This document shows positions 12,614 through 24,900 of a stretch of 64,000 bases of DNA, piece by piece; the first letter of the stretch is position 1, and the number at the start of each line of letters is the position of its first letter. Below the pieces are notes generated by a model, which was not told the origin of the DNA, searched no databases, and saw only the letters and a program-made list of their open reading frames with translations. This DNA is from Macrocybe gigantea (lineage: Eukaryota; Basidiomycota; Agaricomycetes; Agaricales; Callistosporiaceae): contig SJRY01000320.1 of NCBI GenBank assembly GCA_011319805.1, forward strand, positions 186,001 through 250,000. The letters are read 5' to 3'. Made by a program: the position numbers and the translations under genes.

Positions 12614-13652
12614 ATGGCTGCCAGACTCGTCGTTGCGGCCGCGCTCATTCCCCTCTCCTTAGCCTTCTCGGGTACTCACCCGCTTGTAGCGTGGTCTTCA
12701 AAGTCGTAAGCATGAACCCAAGCATAACATTTCTCAAAGCTCATGCGTTCTGTTTCAGTACAACCATTCTTCGCGAACTTTCCCCTTCTCCAAGTCATTC
12801 TGTATCCCTGTTTGAGGCTATTCTAGCCAGTGATGAAGTATGCCTCTACGACGCAGTTGTAATTGTCGAACACCCTGGGGTACGTCCACTTATTTCTGCG
12901 AGTCTCGTTTTCCCAGTCAACATTATTGCACTTGACAGCTTCATGCCTCCGATCTCCGTACTCTTCCCGCCTCCTGCAACTTAGCCAGGAGCCTCTCTTC
13001 TTCAGCATCCTCACGTCAATTTGAGTACGTCCCACCGCACGCAGAGCTTTCGGTCGCCACCATTGCCGAATCCCTATCCTCTCGCTGTGGATCCAAATTC
13101 ATATCTTTTGCGCCCGGTGAACCGTCATACTACTCACAAGATTCAAAGACCGTATTCAGCATTACTTTGCCACCTTTGCGCCATCGGGGACGGACTCGAA
13201 AGGAGGACATGCACATCCATGGTATGCTCAACTTTTGATGCTGTTGTTGTTCAAGCTCATTGACTTACTTCTGCTGTCCAGAATCACAACTCTCGGACGA
13301 ATTAGAACATCTTACTTCATCATTCCCAAAACATCTCGTCGTCTACACCGGCTCTCCGCTTGACTCCAACCCGTTAACCAAGCGTCAATCGCCAGATATA
13401 TCCTCTCCACCGCCTGTCCGACCTGCACTGCAATCGGTGCAGGACCCGAGCCAGAACACCACCCTTCCCCACGGCGGGATCCTCAAACGTTATCAACTCC
13501 TCACCCCTGGTTTGATCACCAGTTTGCTTGTGACTTTTTTCATCTTGGTTCCTATCGTCATGGTTGGGTTCCGAGCTCTAGCTAGCATACAGAGTCCCGT
13601 GAGGAGCGAAGCACCGAAAGGCTTCAGTGCGACAGAGAAGAAGGTTCAGTGA
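12614..13652 (+). CDS. BIG1-type ER membrane protein (V-ATPase assembly / beta-glucan related)
   Basis: Type I membrane protein of the BIG1/VOA1 family, which in yeast acts in the ER in cell-wall beta-1,6-glucan synthesis and is related to V-ATPase accessory factors. A signal peptide starts at 12614 (MAARLVVAAALIPLSLAFSG). The middle is a poorly conserved lumenal domain spread over three or four exons. The last exon carries Ser/Pro-rich sequence and the single C-terminal transmembrane segment (GLITSLLVTFFILVPIVMVG), followed by a short polar tail ending EKKVQ at 13652. Topology and tail position match the family; the lumenal part is weakly conserved, hence moderate confidence. Divergent from the acyl-CoA dehydrogenase. 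Confidence 0.7.
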
Positions 13653-13902
13653 AGTGGAAAAATTAACGCATTCTTCATCCAAGTTCACTGCTCCCCGTGC
13701 TCGTGATGAATCCCGTAGTATATACATTGTATTATCGTCTGACAGTAATTGACATACCCTGCAAGCCTTTTTCGTCAGGGCTCGGCGTTTGAAATATCTA
13801 GCCAAATGAACGAATTTGTAATTTTTATGTGTGACGCGCCCGACGCGTTGCCTTGTCACTGAGACGCGTCTCTTTTCTTGCCACCATTTTCTCAACCGAC
13901 TA

Positions 13903-15761
13903 ATGGCCGACACAGGAAGAGACGGAGCGCGTTTCGCGCAAGGTACTCACTGCCAGCGCCTCTCCTCAGAACCGAGCACGAACAAGCGGGCGAAAAGTTC
14001 ACCAAACGGTGCTCTCGACATGGCGGCCCAATTCACCAAGCTTCAAGAGCTGAACGACAAATACGGCGGCATCCCTGCTGAGCATGTCTGGTGCATGGAT
14101 GGCAAAGTCATCGAAATTGAACTTCCGGACAGGGAAGCGAGCTTTCGTTACTATGTTCCAGACAGCAAATGGCGTTACAAAATCAGCAGCATGAGGAACG
14201 AAGCTGCGACGGTCGTCGAATGCGCGTCCGCAGCCGGCGCGTCGATTTCGCCTTTTATCGTCTTGCCGCCCGACCCTTGCCTGGACTCGCAAAAGCTGAA
14301 GGCTGATACTTTTTCGGGGTAGGTCATAGCAGTGTACTTTCCTTCCTTCCTGACGGACTGTATCTTAGCATGGGCTTTACCGAATCAGGTCATATGGAAG
14401 GTGTGATTCTGGCCGAATGGCTTCCCAAGATCTTCTTCCCCTTCGCTAAGCTAAACCGCATCACTCCGATCAAGCCAATTGTCCTCATCCTGCTCGTCGA
14501 CGAGTCTGGGGAGAGCTCTGTTATCCAGCAGGAGATGCCGGAGAAGCACTATTTCCCAGACGGTGAAGTAGTCGTGCTGTGCTTCCCGTCCAAGGTGATG
14601 GGCAGGCTTCGGCCGCTGGACCTCGTATTCTTCACGCCTCTCGGGCACAGATGGCGCGATCACTACAATACCATGATTGGTCGAGATCTGGTTGTTGACA
14701 GAGACAATGTCCTCCCTGAATATCTTGACGTTCGGCAGAGGCACTCCTTCCCTCAGAGCCTTCGCTCCGCATTCGCCGAGACTGGACTGTATCCCATAAA
14801 TTCTACCGTCTTCACGGAGAATGCGTCTGCACTAACAGCAACGCCCTCATCTTCGTCTCAAACATCTGCGGTGGTGCATGCGGAAGAAGGTGGGCATCGC
14901 AAGTATCGTACTCGGCCACGCTCCGTAATGTTCGATCTCGGGGACGAGGATTCGGATTCTGAATGGAGCCCAAAAAAGGACGACATGGATAGCCACACGA
15001 TAAGCGCACCGAATAAACCACGACGTGGACGAAAGCGTGCTAGATCGCCCCAGGTTGCTGAAGCCGACAACTCCAGGCACTCATCCAGCACTCTTGCACA
15101 TCCTTACACTGGCGTTCTCCGCTCTGTCTCCAACATAGAACTGAGCGACCTTTTTTCTCACTGTCGCGACGTCCCAATTCAAGAAGACAAAGCCAAGTCT
15201 CGCTCTGAGCTCATAGACGAGGTGCGCAAGCTACGCCGGAAGCTGCGCGTCATCTGTGACACGCTCGACCTGCGCCAGGTCGCCGCTGAAGCATCCAACA
15301 GTCGCGTCGCCATGATGAGACAGGCTTTGGTTAACCTCACGAACAGAGCCGGATCGACCGGCGGAGGCGAAGGAGTCGCTGACAAGACCGACAAGGGCAA
15401 AAAAGCCAAGGCTGCCGGAAAGGCAAAGGTTTCACAGAAGTCTGTGAATAAAATCGCACGCAGGGTGGGGGGAGATACGGCTTGGGAAGAGAGTTTGCGG
15501 ATCGCCGCCCTCACGGAGAGCTTCCACAACCCGCTCGCGTCTTACAAGCGCAAGTATGAATTGTGCGCTATTGCGGGTGCGCTGGGAATCTCCGACAAGG
15601 GCACGATTCCTGAGCTCAGGGCTCGCATCGAGGAATATCTCGAGGATAACTCCGATTTGGAGTACGATCCTCAGTTCGCTGGGCTGTACAGGCCACCGCG
15701 ACGCCCTGGAGGACAGGAGAAGGTAATCATGCCACGCTCATGGTTCATGGACAGTGATTGA
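13903..15761 (+). CDS. Pogo/Tigger-type DDE endonuclease-domain protein with C-terminal SAP-like segment
   Basis: About 602 residues from two exons (13903-14318, 14369-15761; 50 bp GT-AG intron). The DDE_1 fold is recognisable: first Asp in HVWCMDGK (about residue 66), second in LILLVDESG (about 183, where active transposases usually have DNASSH or DGHGSH), third in LRPLDLVFF (about 223, normally LQPLD.GVF), then RHSFPQSLRSAFAETGLYPIN. All three acidic residues survive. The CENP-B-type helix-turn-helix that normally precedes the core is missing. After a charged linker come a coiled-coil-like stretch and a segment near residues 527-565 (LASYKRKYELCAIAGALGIS, then PELRARIEEYLED) that fits a SAP DNA-binding motif. 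No terminal inverted repeats or TA duplication were seen. Could be a domesticated gene or a long-lived relic. Confidence 0.75.
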
Positions 15762-16463
15762 GCTGCTTCTTGGGCGAACCTTGGACCGACACGTCGTGCC
15801 GTGATGCACATACCAACTTTGACTACCCGGCTCTCAATACTTTGAATACTATGTTTATAATTTGTTAGTTATTTTGTATATTGTCATGATCTAATTCACA
15901 GTCGCACATTTTTAGCGATTCGGAAAGCCCGACAGAGAAACGAAGAATCTTGCACCGTCATTGGTCGCACAATCGTTCCTTCGTTGGACGAGAAGATGAA
16001 ACTTCTGATGAAGTGAGTGTCTGAGAAAGGTGTCGCATCTCTGCGACAAGCAACGACAGAAGTGGCAGATTTTAGAACAAACTTGAAGGACGATTGTGGG
16101 TTCCACGAAAGCTTGCAGGCTTTGGTGGAACCAGTTGATTACATTGTTTACATTTCGATCCACGTCTGTAACTCTGGCAGCAAGACAGCAACTCAAACCC
16201 ACCACCTTGCATGTAATCAGACGGAGTTGAAGAACTCAAGCTCGAAGAAGCACGTTGTCACATCTCGACTCCTTGACTTGCTAATGACGACAGCTATGCG
16301 GTATTTTTCTTCGGAAGTGGGATGCCTATTTCGCGCTCCCACCACACCACCACGTAAATCCCTCTGGCGCGAACGCAAATGTTTTGGCAACATCGCATTT
16401 CATGGCCACTGTCTGTTGCAGTGTCTTGCTTATAGAAAAGTGGGTAATTCCGAACTATGACGA
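15762..16463. other. Intergenic, nothing supported
   Basis: AT-rich just after the DDE gene, then short open frames without family resemblance. A fragment around 16.2-16.45 kb could be a degraded 5' part of the APH-like gene that follows, but I could not link it by splice sites. Confidence 0.35.
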
Positions 16464-17288
16464 TTGTTCCCTTTATTGAAACATCTGCACGATCAACTAG
16501 AAACACTGGGACGGTATATCTACATCAAGCAGACTGCTATGGCCTACGAAGAATCGGCTAACATGAAGTTCATCCGTCGGTGGACATCACTTCCTTTTCC
16601 TAGAATTTTCTTGACCTTCCATATCCCACCGTGGGTCTTCTGGTGGCGAAGAAATTGGCATTACTGTAGAGCCGTACCACGGACCTCGGATGCCTTCATA
16701 TTTATGGAAAGGATAGATGGACATTCTCTGGATCACGAAACATGGTTGACCTTCGATGTTGCGGCACGAGAACGTATCATTGCCCAACTTCATCGCTATC
16801 TAAGGCAACTCCGAGAACTGAAACCCCCTATGTCAGCGGTGATCGGTTCAGTCGGCGGTCGACCCGTGTGTGACCACGGACTCGCGCAAGGATGACCCAC
16901 AAACGAAGGAGCTGGTATTAGCGGACCCTACCAGGACGAAGCCGAGATGAATCGTGGCCTTCGTCGTCAACGGGCCTTGTCCGAATTCAGACCTCCCGTC
17001 GCCGAGTCCCATACACGGCCCCACCCACTCGTGTTCACCCATGGCAACCTTGACCTGCGCAACATCATGGTGAAGGGTGGGAAGGTTGTCGCCCTGATCG
17101 ATTGGGAGAGCGCTGGATGGTTCCCCGCACATTGGGAATACCTGAAAGCACACTGGGTCCCCATTCGACACCCAAGGGAGCAAGAATGGAGAAATCGGCT
17201 ACGGGAGGTGATGACGCCCTACGAGCTGGAGCGTAAGGCTGATCAAGAGTTGATTCAGACGATCGTAAACGACCTTGGTATTCGCTGA
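16464..17288 (+). pseudogene. APH-like phosphotransferase, broken (in-frame TGA, altered catalytic Asp)
   Basis: Member of the fungal aminoglycoside-phosphotransferase/choline-kinase-like group with kinase-like fold. N-lobe strands are followed by AFIFMERIDGHSLDHETW (hinge), then a catalytic loop FTHGNLDLRNIMV and the metal-binding ALIDWESAGWFP; ends IVNDLGIR at 17288. Two defects are visible. A TGA at 16893-16895 interrupts one continuous frame and fits a CGA-to-TGA change. The catalytic loop reads HGN where active members have HGD. With both, activity is unlikely. The start at 16464 is the first Met of the open frame; upstream sequence is unclear. This is a different branch from the APH cluster at 29-49 kb. 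Confidence 0.7.
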
Positions 17289-17813
17289 GCGATTCCCAGT
17301 GCTAAGTAGAAGCAATATGATTTTGAAAATTCTAGGTCACCGTTCGGATAGCTCTGTCATGCGGACAAGTCTAGATAGCCTCGCCATTTTGTTGCAGCCA
17401 CTCGTTTTCAATTTGAACCGCGACAATAAAGCACCTTTGGACGACAGCTAGCTGATAGTCCTAGGCTCAAATGGCGACTTGCAGTACCTCTCCCAACGGA
17501 CATTCATGTTCAGGACAGACCTATTCTAAGGTATCAGCGTGCAATGGCGTGGTCAGCACTCCTTTACGAGGATGACTTAGTTCCAAAGTCGCCTCACCTC
17601 AGTCCGAAACCGCCAACTGACATGATTGCTGGACCAATGGCCGACCTTCCCGAGATCAGCACTGCAGTGGATTTTGGTTCAAAGGCTGTGCGCTGGATTG
17701 GAGCGTCTTGCTATGTATACAGTCAATAATCATGTCAGCTGTGCTATATAAAGTCCCTTGGCACGGAGCTCGTTATCTGTCGTGACTCTAGTCCTAACTT
17801 ACATCGAACTCCC
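17289..17813. other. Intergenic; probable promoter of the WW-domain gene
   Basis: One short open frame of no recognisable type. A TATA-like 'ctatataaag' near 17744-17753, about 60 bp before the WW-domain start codon, is a plausible promoter element. Confidence 0.4.
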
Positions 17814-19053
17814 ATGTCCCAGCCTCCTCCACCTTATCCTGACGATTCCCCGTTGAACCCAGACACGCGGCCGCTGCCGCATGGATGGATCCAGCAGTAC
17901 GACAGAAAGTGCGTCGTTATCTAAACTGAGCATTGTTCTTTATCTAATCAGACACTGGATTCTCAGCTACTCGACATGGTCAGCGACGATGATGGCCTTT
18001 CCAGCTTCATACCAGCAAGCTGATCCGCAGTTCCGTTCCTATCTTATCACAGGTTCTACGTAAACACTCTCGAAAACCCGCCAAAGTCGTCATGGGTCCA
18101 CCCGCTCGGCCCGCCTCCGCCTGCAGGCTCCCCGCCCACGCAATACGGCGCTCCCCAGGGCCCACCACCGCCCAATAGCGAGTCAAGGCCGTCGTATTCC
18201 AGCGACACCAAACCCTCGTACGCCGATACGAAACCTTCGTATGCCAGCCATGCGAAACCATCGTATGACCCCGCCACCAAACCCTCGTACAGCAGCGACA
18301 CCAAGCCCGTCTCGTACGGCGACAGCAGGCCGCATGATGACGGGTATGGATACGGCAATCCACAAGGCCAATATGCGAACTATGGCGGAGGTCCCCCTGG
18401 CGGCGTGCACGGTGGACCGTCCGGGGGATATGGTCAGCCGCAAGGTGGGTACGGAGGCCCTCCTCCACAGGGCGGCGGGTACCCCGGTTATGGCGGCGGA
18501 TATCCCCAGCAGCAGCAGCAGCAGCAACAACAACAACAACAGATGTGGCAGCAGCCCCCGCCGCAAGGGGCTATGGCGGGAAGTAGCAGTGGCAAGAGTG
18601 CGTATGAGGTTTTTGCGTCTCATTTTGCAAGAGCTAATGATTTGAATTATCCTTTCTTGTTCTCCTGTCGTCCTGCGTTCCTTCGCATAGCCTCGGGATT
18701 TGCTAGTCTATTCGGACGCGGAAATGGTGGCTCGAAACCGATGAAGCCCGGGAAGACCGGTGGGCTTGGGAGGCTTGGTGGTGGAGCTGGGCTTGCGCTC
18801 GGAGGTATGTTGCGTCACTCCTACATATATAATCCCATGGCTGATTGATTGACCTCTATTGTACACAGCCGGTGCGGGTCTCCTCGGCGGTTTATTGGTA
18901 GCAGATGCCGTAGATGACGCCTTCGATCATGACGATTATGGTCAGTCAACAGTCCTACAACAACCTTTTTTTTTCCCTGATCTCTTCATTCTCTGCCTAT
19001 TATATACAGGTGGCTATGGTGATGATATGGGTGGCGATTTTGGTGATTTTTAG
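17814..19053 (+). CDS. WW-domain protein with Pro/Gly/Gln-rich region
   Basis: Starts MSQPPPPYPDDSPLNPDTRP at 17814. The WW domain is split by an intron: LPHGWIQQYDRK in exon 1 and PPKSSWVHPLGPPPP in a later exon supply the two signature tryptophans. Then come tandem KPSY repeats (near 18200-18310), Gly-Tyr-Pro-rich sequence, a polyglutamine tract (near 18510-18540) and a Gly-rich hydrophobic segment (LGGGAGLALG, then AGAGLLGGLLVADAVDDA). The C terminus GGYGDDMGGDFGDF ends at 19053. WW domains bind proline motifs, and the protein itself is full of such motifs, so self-association is possible. The Gly-rich hydrophobic segment could contact membranes. Function unknown. Confidence 0.82.
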
Positions 19054-19278
19054 TCCAATACACTGTGGATCTTTTTCTTTTTCGTATTCTTTCAGCCAAT
19101 CAGTCAGTTCAACCCATCACACGTGTATGCCCCGTATTGGTACTCATAATTGTGTAAAATTCAGACGTGATTTTTCTCCTTGGTAATATCTTGAAATGAT
19201 TTTTGTTCCCTCCGCAGAAAAATATTCATACGTACGTGACGCCGTAACATCGACAGAGTGTGGAAAATCGTGGCTTAA

Positions 19279-21578
19279 ATGGCTCCACTGCTTGATCATG
19301 ATGATCTTTCTGTCAAACGCTGGATCGACATGTCCCAGTAATCACTGATTAGAATGGGGTAGCAATCGTACTCTTCAACTCATTTCTGTGGCGCCTTTCA
19401 GTTGAACCTTTCCACCGCAAGTTATATGACACAGATAAATCCCGCGCACGGTCAGGATCAGCTATCAAACTATCGACTTTCGACTTTAGGCGCTCCTTCG
19501 ACTTGCGAGCCCTGTCGAAGTATCCGAGGAACGTTTGAAGCTGTTTTCAGGCCAACAACAGGTTACCTAGGCATCACACGCTTCGCATGCTTGACGTATC
19601 CCCAGGTACACCGAAATGCTGTGGACGAAATCAGGATTCTCGTCCGAATTCAGCCTGTTCGCGTACACGGTCAGATCATGATTGAACGAATATCCCTTCT
19701 AAAAGCTTCCTTTTTTGTCGCCTGTCCCCCTCATAAACCCTGCAGCGACGTATCAGAGCTGTGCTCAAAGCTGTTGCTGACTATCCCTTGTCGCATCTTC
19801 GAACATCCTGATGGACAATTACCACAGGCATCAGTGAGTTCCAGTTATCGTTAGTTTGGGCGCTTCTTGCAAGGTGGCTTACAGCGCCTGTTGCTTTGTA
19901 GTGCAGGTCCTTACCCAGGTTACGCAGGTACCAACGACCAAAGGTCGCAAATCGCTTCGATGTACGAGTCTAGAGTCTCGCCTCCGCAGGCGATGCCGGC
20001 GCAGCAATTCTTGCAAACGGGATCAACGAGCCAAGTCAGAACGATCGGTCCATGTTGCTCCATCGTCCATCACTGGTCCTGCTACGACGTTGTCGACGTT
20101 TGCTTCAGGACCAGGGCGGATGTCTGCGTACGACCTACAGGCAAATGCGAATGTCTCTGGACTTGTCGACCGTCGCACATCTGTCTTGTCTACCCATTTC
20201 TCTCCAAGCTCACCATCATTGTCTTTGTCGTCGTCCTCGTCGTCCTCGTCTTCCTTGAGCATACACACCTCTCTCCTCCTCCGCCCCCGACCGAAATGCC
20301 ATACACACAGATTAAAGGACAACAACAGCTATACCAGAGGGACACGGTGTCCGAGTCGTCCCATTCCTACTTAAGCCCAGTTCCTTGACAACGACCTCGC
20401 TCGGCAGTCCTCCGAATTATGCACATTTTATGCCTAGCTCTCCATCGAGTCATCCACAAAGCACTGTCAGACTCCGACAGAGCCTGCCGTCCATGAATTC
20501 GAGTTTATCCGCATTTCCCTTGCCATCTCAGCAGATAAACCCGGTTCAATTCAGGCGACAGCAGCTGCAGCATCTCAAGCTCATCTTCCGTCTATCCCCT
20601 CGGCCTTGACTTCTTCGACGCATCAAGCTGCGCCTGGAGCATTTAATCCTGTATCCCTTGGTCCTGTTCATCATGGAATCAATTCCCGATTGAACTATAT
20701 GCCAAATATCCAACCTAATTTACCGTCAGCATCCAAGCGAATTCAACCCTTTTCGGATTGCCAACGAACGGCGCAACAGCTGTTCCTTCAGTTATGCCCA
20801 CACCGGCAACTGCAGCCACTCAGCTCACGCCACTAAGGCCACCGGTCTCTCAGTCGTTGATGTCCGCCTTACCTGTGCCGGGCACACCCTATGCACTGGC
20901 CGGCGCCGGGTCGACGAGTCAGCCGTTCCCGTACCTGCAACAGCATCCAACCAATCACCTAAAGGCGCAAAAACCACGCAAAGTCTGAAGACACTTGGAA
21001 TGATTAGCAAAGCTGCCGGCAAGGTCGCTTTGTACGCCGCTGGTGGTGCGCTGTCTGTCACGACAGGTGTATCATCGCAGATCGTCACCGAAGGGGGGAC
21101 AGCGATTGCAAACCTGTTTTCGGACAGCGGGCTGGTGGCCGCGCTCCGACGGAAAGCTGGCAACGATGGTGGTGTGGGAGATATTAGCGAGGCGGATATA
21201 CAAGCTGTTGTGGAGGGTCGTCCGGATGCAAATTACCAGGCGGTCGTTCGGTATCTACTAATTCAACAGCAAATACAGCAGCAGGAACTAGCGCAATACC
21301 AACAGAGTATTGCGACGCAGCATGTGCGAAGCCGGAGTGTCGCTCAGCTTGGGCCTGCTCCTGGCGTCGATTATCAAGCATTGATCGATGAGTTGCAGAG
21401 GCGGCAGGACTTGGCCGTTATGCAGCAGGCCGTTATGCAGCAGGTTGCTGTTTCAGCCGATTCAGGTCCCATGTCCTCTCCGCCGCAACCGTCTGTTGTC
21501 CAGCAACCCATGTACAATACAGGGACAAGCGGTGTCGATCGAGAGGCTTCGCTTTCAGGACAGATTGGTGAGAGTTGA
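19279..21578 (+). CDS. Uncharacterised Gln/Ser-rich protein, reading frame broken several times
   Basis: I do not recognise a family. Coding-like sequence runs from a candidate ATG at 19279 (MAPLLDHDDLSVKRW) to a TGA at 21578, but the open frame hops repeatedly between about 20.04 and 20.95 kb. Most hops need one extra base, and several fall on short homopolymers (20540-20542 C, 20750-20753 T, 20928-20930 C). The middle is Ser/Pro/Gln-rich. The last exon-sized frame (about 20950-21578) has a Gly/Ala-rich segment (KVALYAAGGALSVTTGVS) and a Gln-rich helix (LLIQQQIQQQELAQYQQS). Same strand as the WW-domain gene. Either an intact gene with base-call errors or a recent pseudogene; exon limits before 19.9 kb are guesses. 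Confidence 0.5.
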
Positions 21579-21937
21579 TCAAATCTTAGCGACGTGTCTC
21601 ATTCGTGGCCAGAAATAACTGTATCTCGCGGTTGGGACGACACAGATAGCGATACATGGACGTAGCGCGCAAGCCAGTAGTCCCACGCGATCCATCACAT
21701 CTCAAAGGATAAATTTTGTTGTAGGACAGTCTTAACGAGTCATGGATGTATGTAGTATGTACCTCAAAATGTAGGTGCCGATGTGACTGGAAAACGCGAC
21801 GCGCCCACGTGAAAATTGTCACAACATCATTATAATTAGTGGACGTCACAGCATCAGCAAACTTCGGCGTTCTTGTTTTCCCCATTCCTTGCTGCCATTC
21901 GCAACTGAGCAGTCCTTTTGAAAAAGACCAAACATCA

Positions 21938-24900
21938 ATGCCTCGAGTGACCAGACGTTCTGCTCGGAAGCCGGCCTCGCCCTCTGTGGCCACCACCGGC
22001 ACCAGCACGACCGATGTGTCACCTGTATTCAGCGCCCGTACCTCAGTCGCCGCTACTGAGACTCCCGCCTCATCCGAAGATGAAGAACCCCTCAAAACCG
22101 TGCTGACAAAACGGAGTGGAAACATAGCCAAGAGGAAGCGTGGAAGTCTGGAAGAAAACAGCGAAGATGATGAACCATTAGCGAAGAAAACGGCCAGCAC
22201 ACGCAGCATCCGTCGGCGTGGCTCCGTCTATGTTGAAGTCCCTGTCCTTTCGAAAACCAAAAAGAAAGCTGCAGTATGTGTCTGCAAGATGTTGTGATCA
22301 GACTGCGTATAAATTGAGGGCATAGAAGTCATCTATCAGGGGCAAAGGGAAAAGGAAGGCGAAGACCCCTGTACCCTCTGAATCCTCAGCTTCCGATGAC
22401 GACGATCTGGACTATGAAGAACCTTCCAATGACTCTGAATCAGACGGTAGTAACTCCGAATTTGTAGACTCTGAAGACGAAGATGTCGAGCACAGGATGG
22501 CGGCCAAATCCTCGCCCAGCAAGCGCGGAACGGTGAACGACTCGTCTTCATCGGACGACGAGGACGCCCTCGAATTCTTAGAGTCCTGGTCTGACTATGA
22601 ATCCGACGCACTCTCTGATGCGCCACCGGCGAAGAAGTCCAAGGGCAAGGCCAAGCCTGCCAAAAACAAGTCCAAGAACGCTATAACGCCGCGGGAATTG
22701 CAGTTCATGAAGCGCGCTGCGAGCAAAGCTGATCGTCGCAGTCTGGCAGATGACGTCAAGATGCTCAAGCGCACCGTTCCAGGATGGACGAGGCTCAGTC
22801 ATGTAAGTCTCTGCGACAAAAACGTGAATGTTGCATATATAAACATATTTCAGGCGGAAAAAGCGTCTCATCTACTCCGTCTGTATCATCCGGAGCTCAA
22901 GGATGTCTGGGGCGACTTGGAAGCGTCCATTCCTGTGGTCGAACCTACCGAGGCCGAACAACCGGCGAACATGAAATTAACACTCCTTCCTTTCCAACGT
23001 GAGAGTCTTTATTGGATGCGGAAACAAGAGAAAGGCATCTGGCACGGAGGGATGTTGGCTGTGAGTTGCTCTGTATTTTTACTTCTTACTGTTCCTTAGA
23101 CCCAATTTTAGGACGAAATGGGGTAGGTGTCATTCATGAAAATGCTTCCTTCATGCGTGACAGTTTCGAACTAGTATGGGCAAGACAATCCAAATCATAT
23201 CCCTCATCGTTTCCGATGCTTCGAAACCCAATCTTGTTGTGGCGTACGTCTCCCGAGACTCCGTCCGATGACCGTGGACTCACTCCAATACAGCCCTACC
23301 GTAGCCATCATGCAATGGAAGAATGAATTAGAAGCCCACACTGACGGTTTGAAAGTTCTGATCTGGCATGGTTCCTCCCGCGAGACCGACGTCAAGGCGC
23401 TCCGTAAATACGATGTCGTATGTTGTATGAGTTGTTGAGGATGTACCATCCAACTAACCTTTCCTAGGTTTTGACTACGTACTCCGTTCTGGAGAGGTAC
23501 ACATTTTAGTTACCCGCGAAAGTCCCTGCTAATGAAATCTGGTTTATGGTAGTTCTTTCCGCAAACAAGAGAGCGGCTTTAAGCGCAAAGGCGTAATCAT
23601 CAAAGAGAAATCTCCCGTTCATGCCGTGCATTGGCATCGAATTATTGTGCGTCATCCATTCCGTTCAGTGTTATTAGACACTCATTCTATTCTAGTTGGA
23701 TGAAGCTCACAACATTAAGGAACGTTCGACTAACACCGCGAAAGCTGCGTTCGAGCTCATCGGCGAATACCGATGGTGCTTGTCTGGGACCCCCTTGCAG
23801 AACCGCGTTGGTGAATTGTACAGCCTCATCCGGTTCCTTGGCGGCGATCCATTCTCTTATTACTTCTGTGAGAAGTGCTGTCATTCTCGATAACACACGG
23901 ATATTAATGCTGTGGTTTTAGGCAAGAGATGCGACTGCAAGTCCTTGCATTGGAGATTTTCAGACAAGCGAACCTGTGATGGTAATGTCGCAAACTTTAC
24001 ATTCGCTTTCAGCCCATTAACCTGCAGTTTAGATTGTGGCCACACTCCAATGCATCATGTAAGACTTTCATGGTTCTCGCTAAATTGATAGCTAATTGTC
24101 TGTTTTTAGACATGTTTCTGGAACAATGAGATTTTAACTCCTATCCAGAAGAACGGCATGAGAGGCCCTGGTCAGCAGGCCTTCAAAAAGCTCAAGATCT
24201 TGCTAGACCGCATGATGCTTCGCAGGACGAAGGTAGGCGAATCCAAGTTCGCGAGGATCTCGGTGACTGTGACTGACTGGACTTCAGCTGCAACGCGCTG
24301 ACGACTTGGGGTTACCGCCGCGTACAGTCATCGTCCGGCGGGACTACTTCAGCCCAGAAGAGAAAGAACTGTATCTTTCCCTCTTCTCGGACGCCAAACG
24401 GCAGTTCAACACATATCTTGACCAAGGAACTGTTCTCAACAGTATGTCTACTCTCGCTCACGGTCGTTCTGGTGTCTAACGGATATTCACAGATTATTCG
24501 AACATTTTTAGTCTGTAAGCATTCTTGCGCAGTTCAGCCTGACGTTTCGCGTTCACACGAAGCTGGAATTTAGTCTCACTCGCATGAGGCAAATGGCCTG
24601 TCACCCAGACCTTGTCCTTCGCAGCAAGACCAACGGGAAACAGTTTGTCGCGAATGACGTCGAAGAAGCAACTGTCTGCAGATTATGCAACGACATCGCT
24701 GAGGACGCCATCCAGTCCAAGTGTCGTCATATTTTCGATCGCGAGTGTATCAGACAGTACCTGGAGACTGCTCTGGAAGACGACGCAAGTCACATTTGCC
24801 TCTGCTCATATACCCTTATTGATCTTGTCTTTTATCTAGCCTGCGTGCCCGGTATGCCATTTACCCATAACCATAGATCTAGAGGCACCTGCTCTCGAGC

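Noticed and set aside
13831..13902. Upstream ATG at 13831 for the DDE gene
   Set aside because: The extra 24 residues show no domain. The Met at 13903 is used, but the upstream start cannot be excluded.
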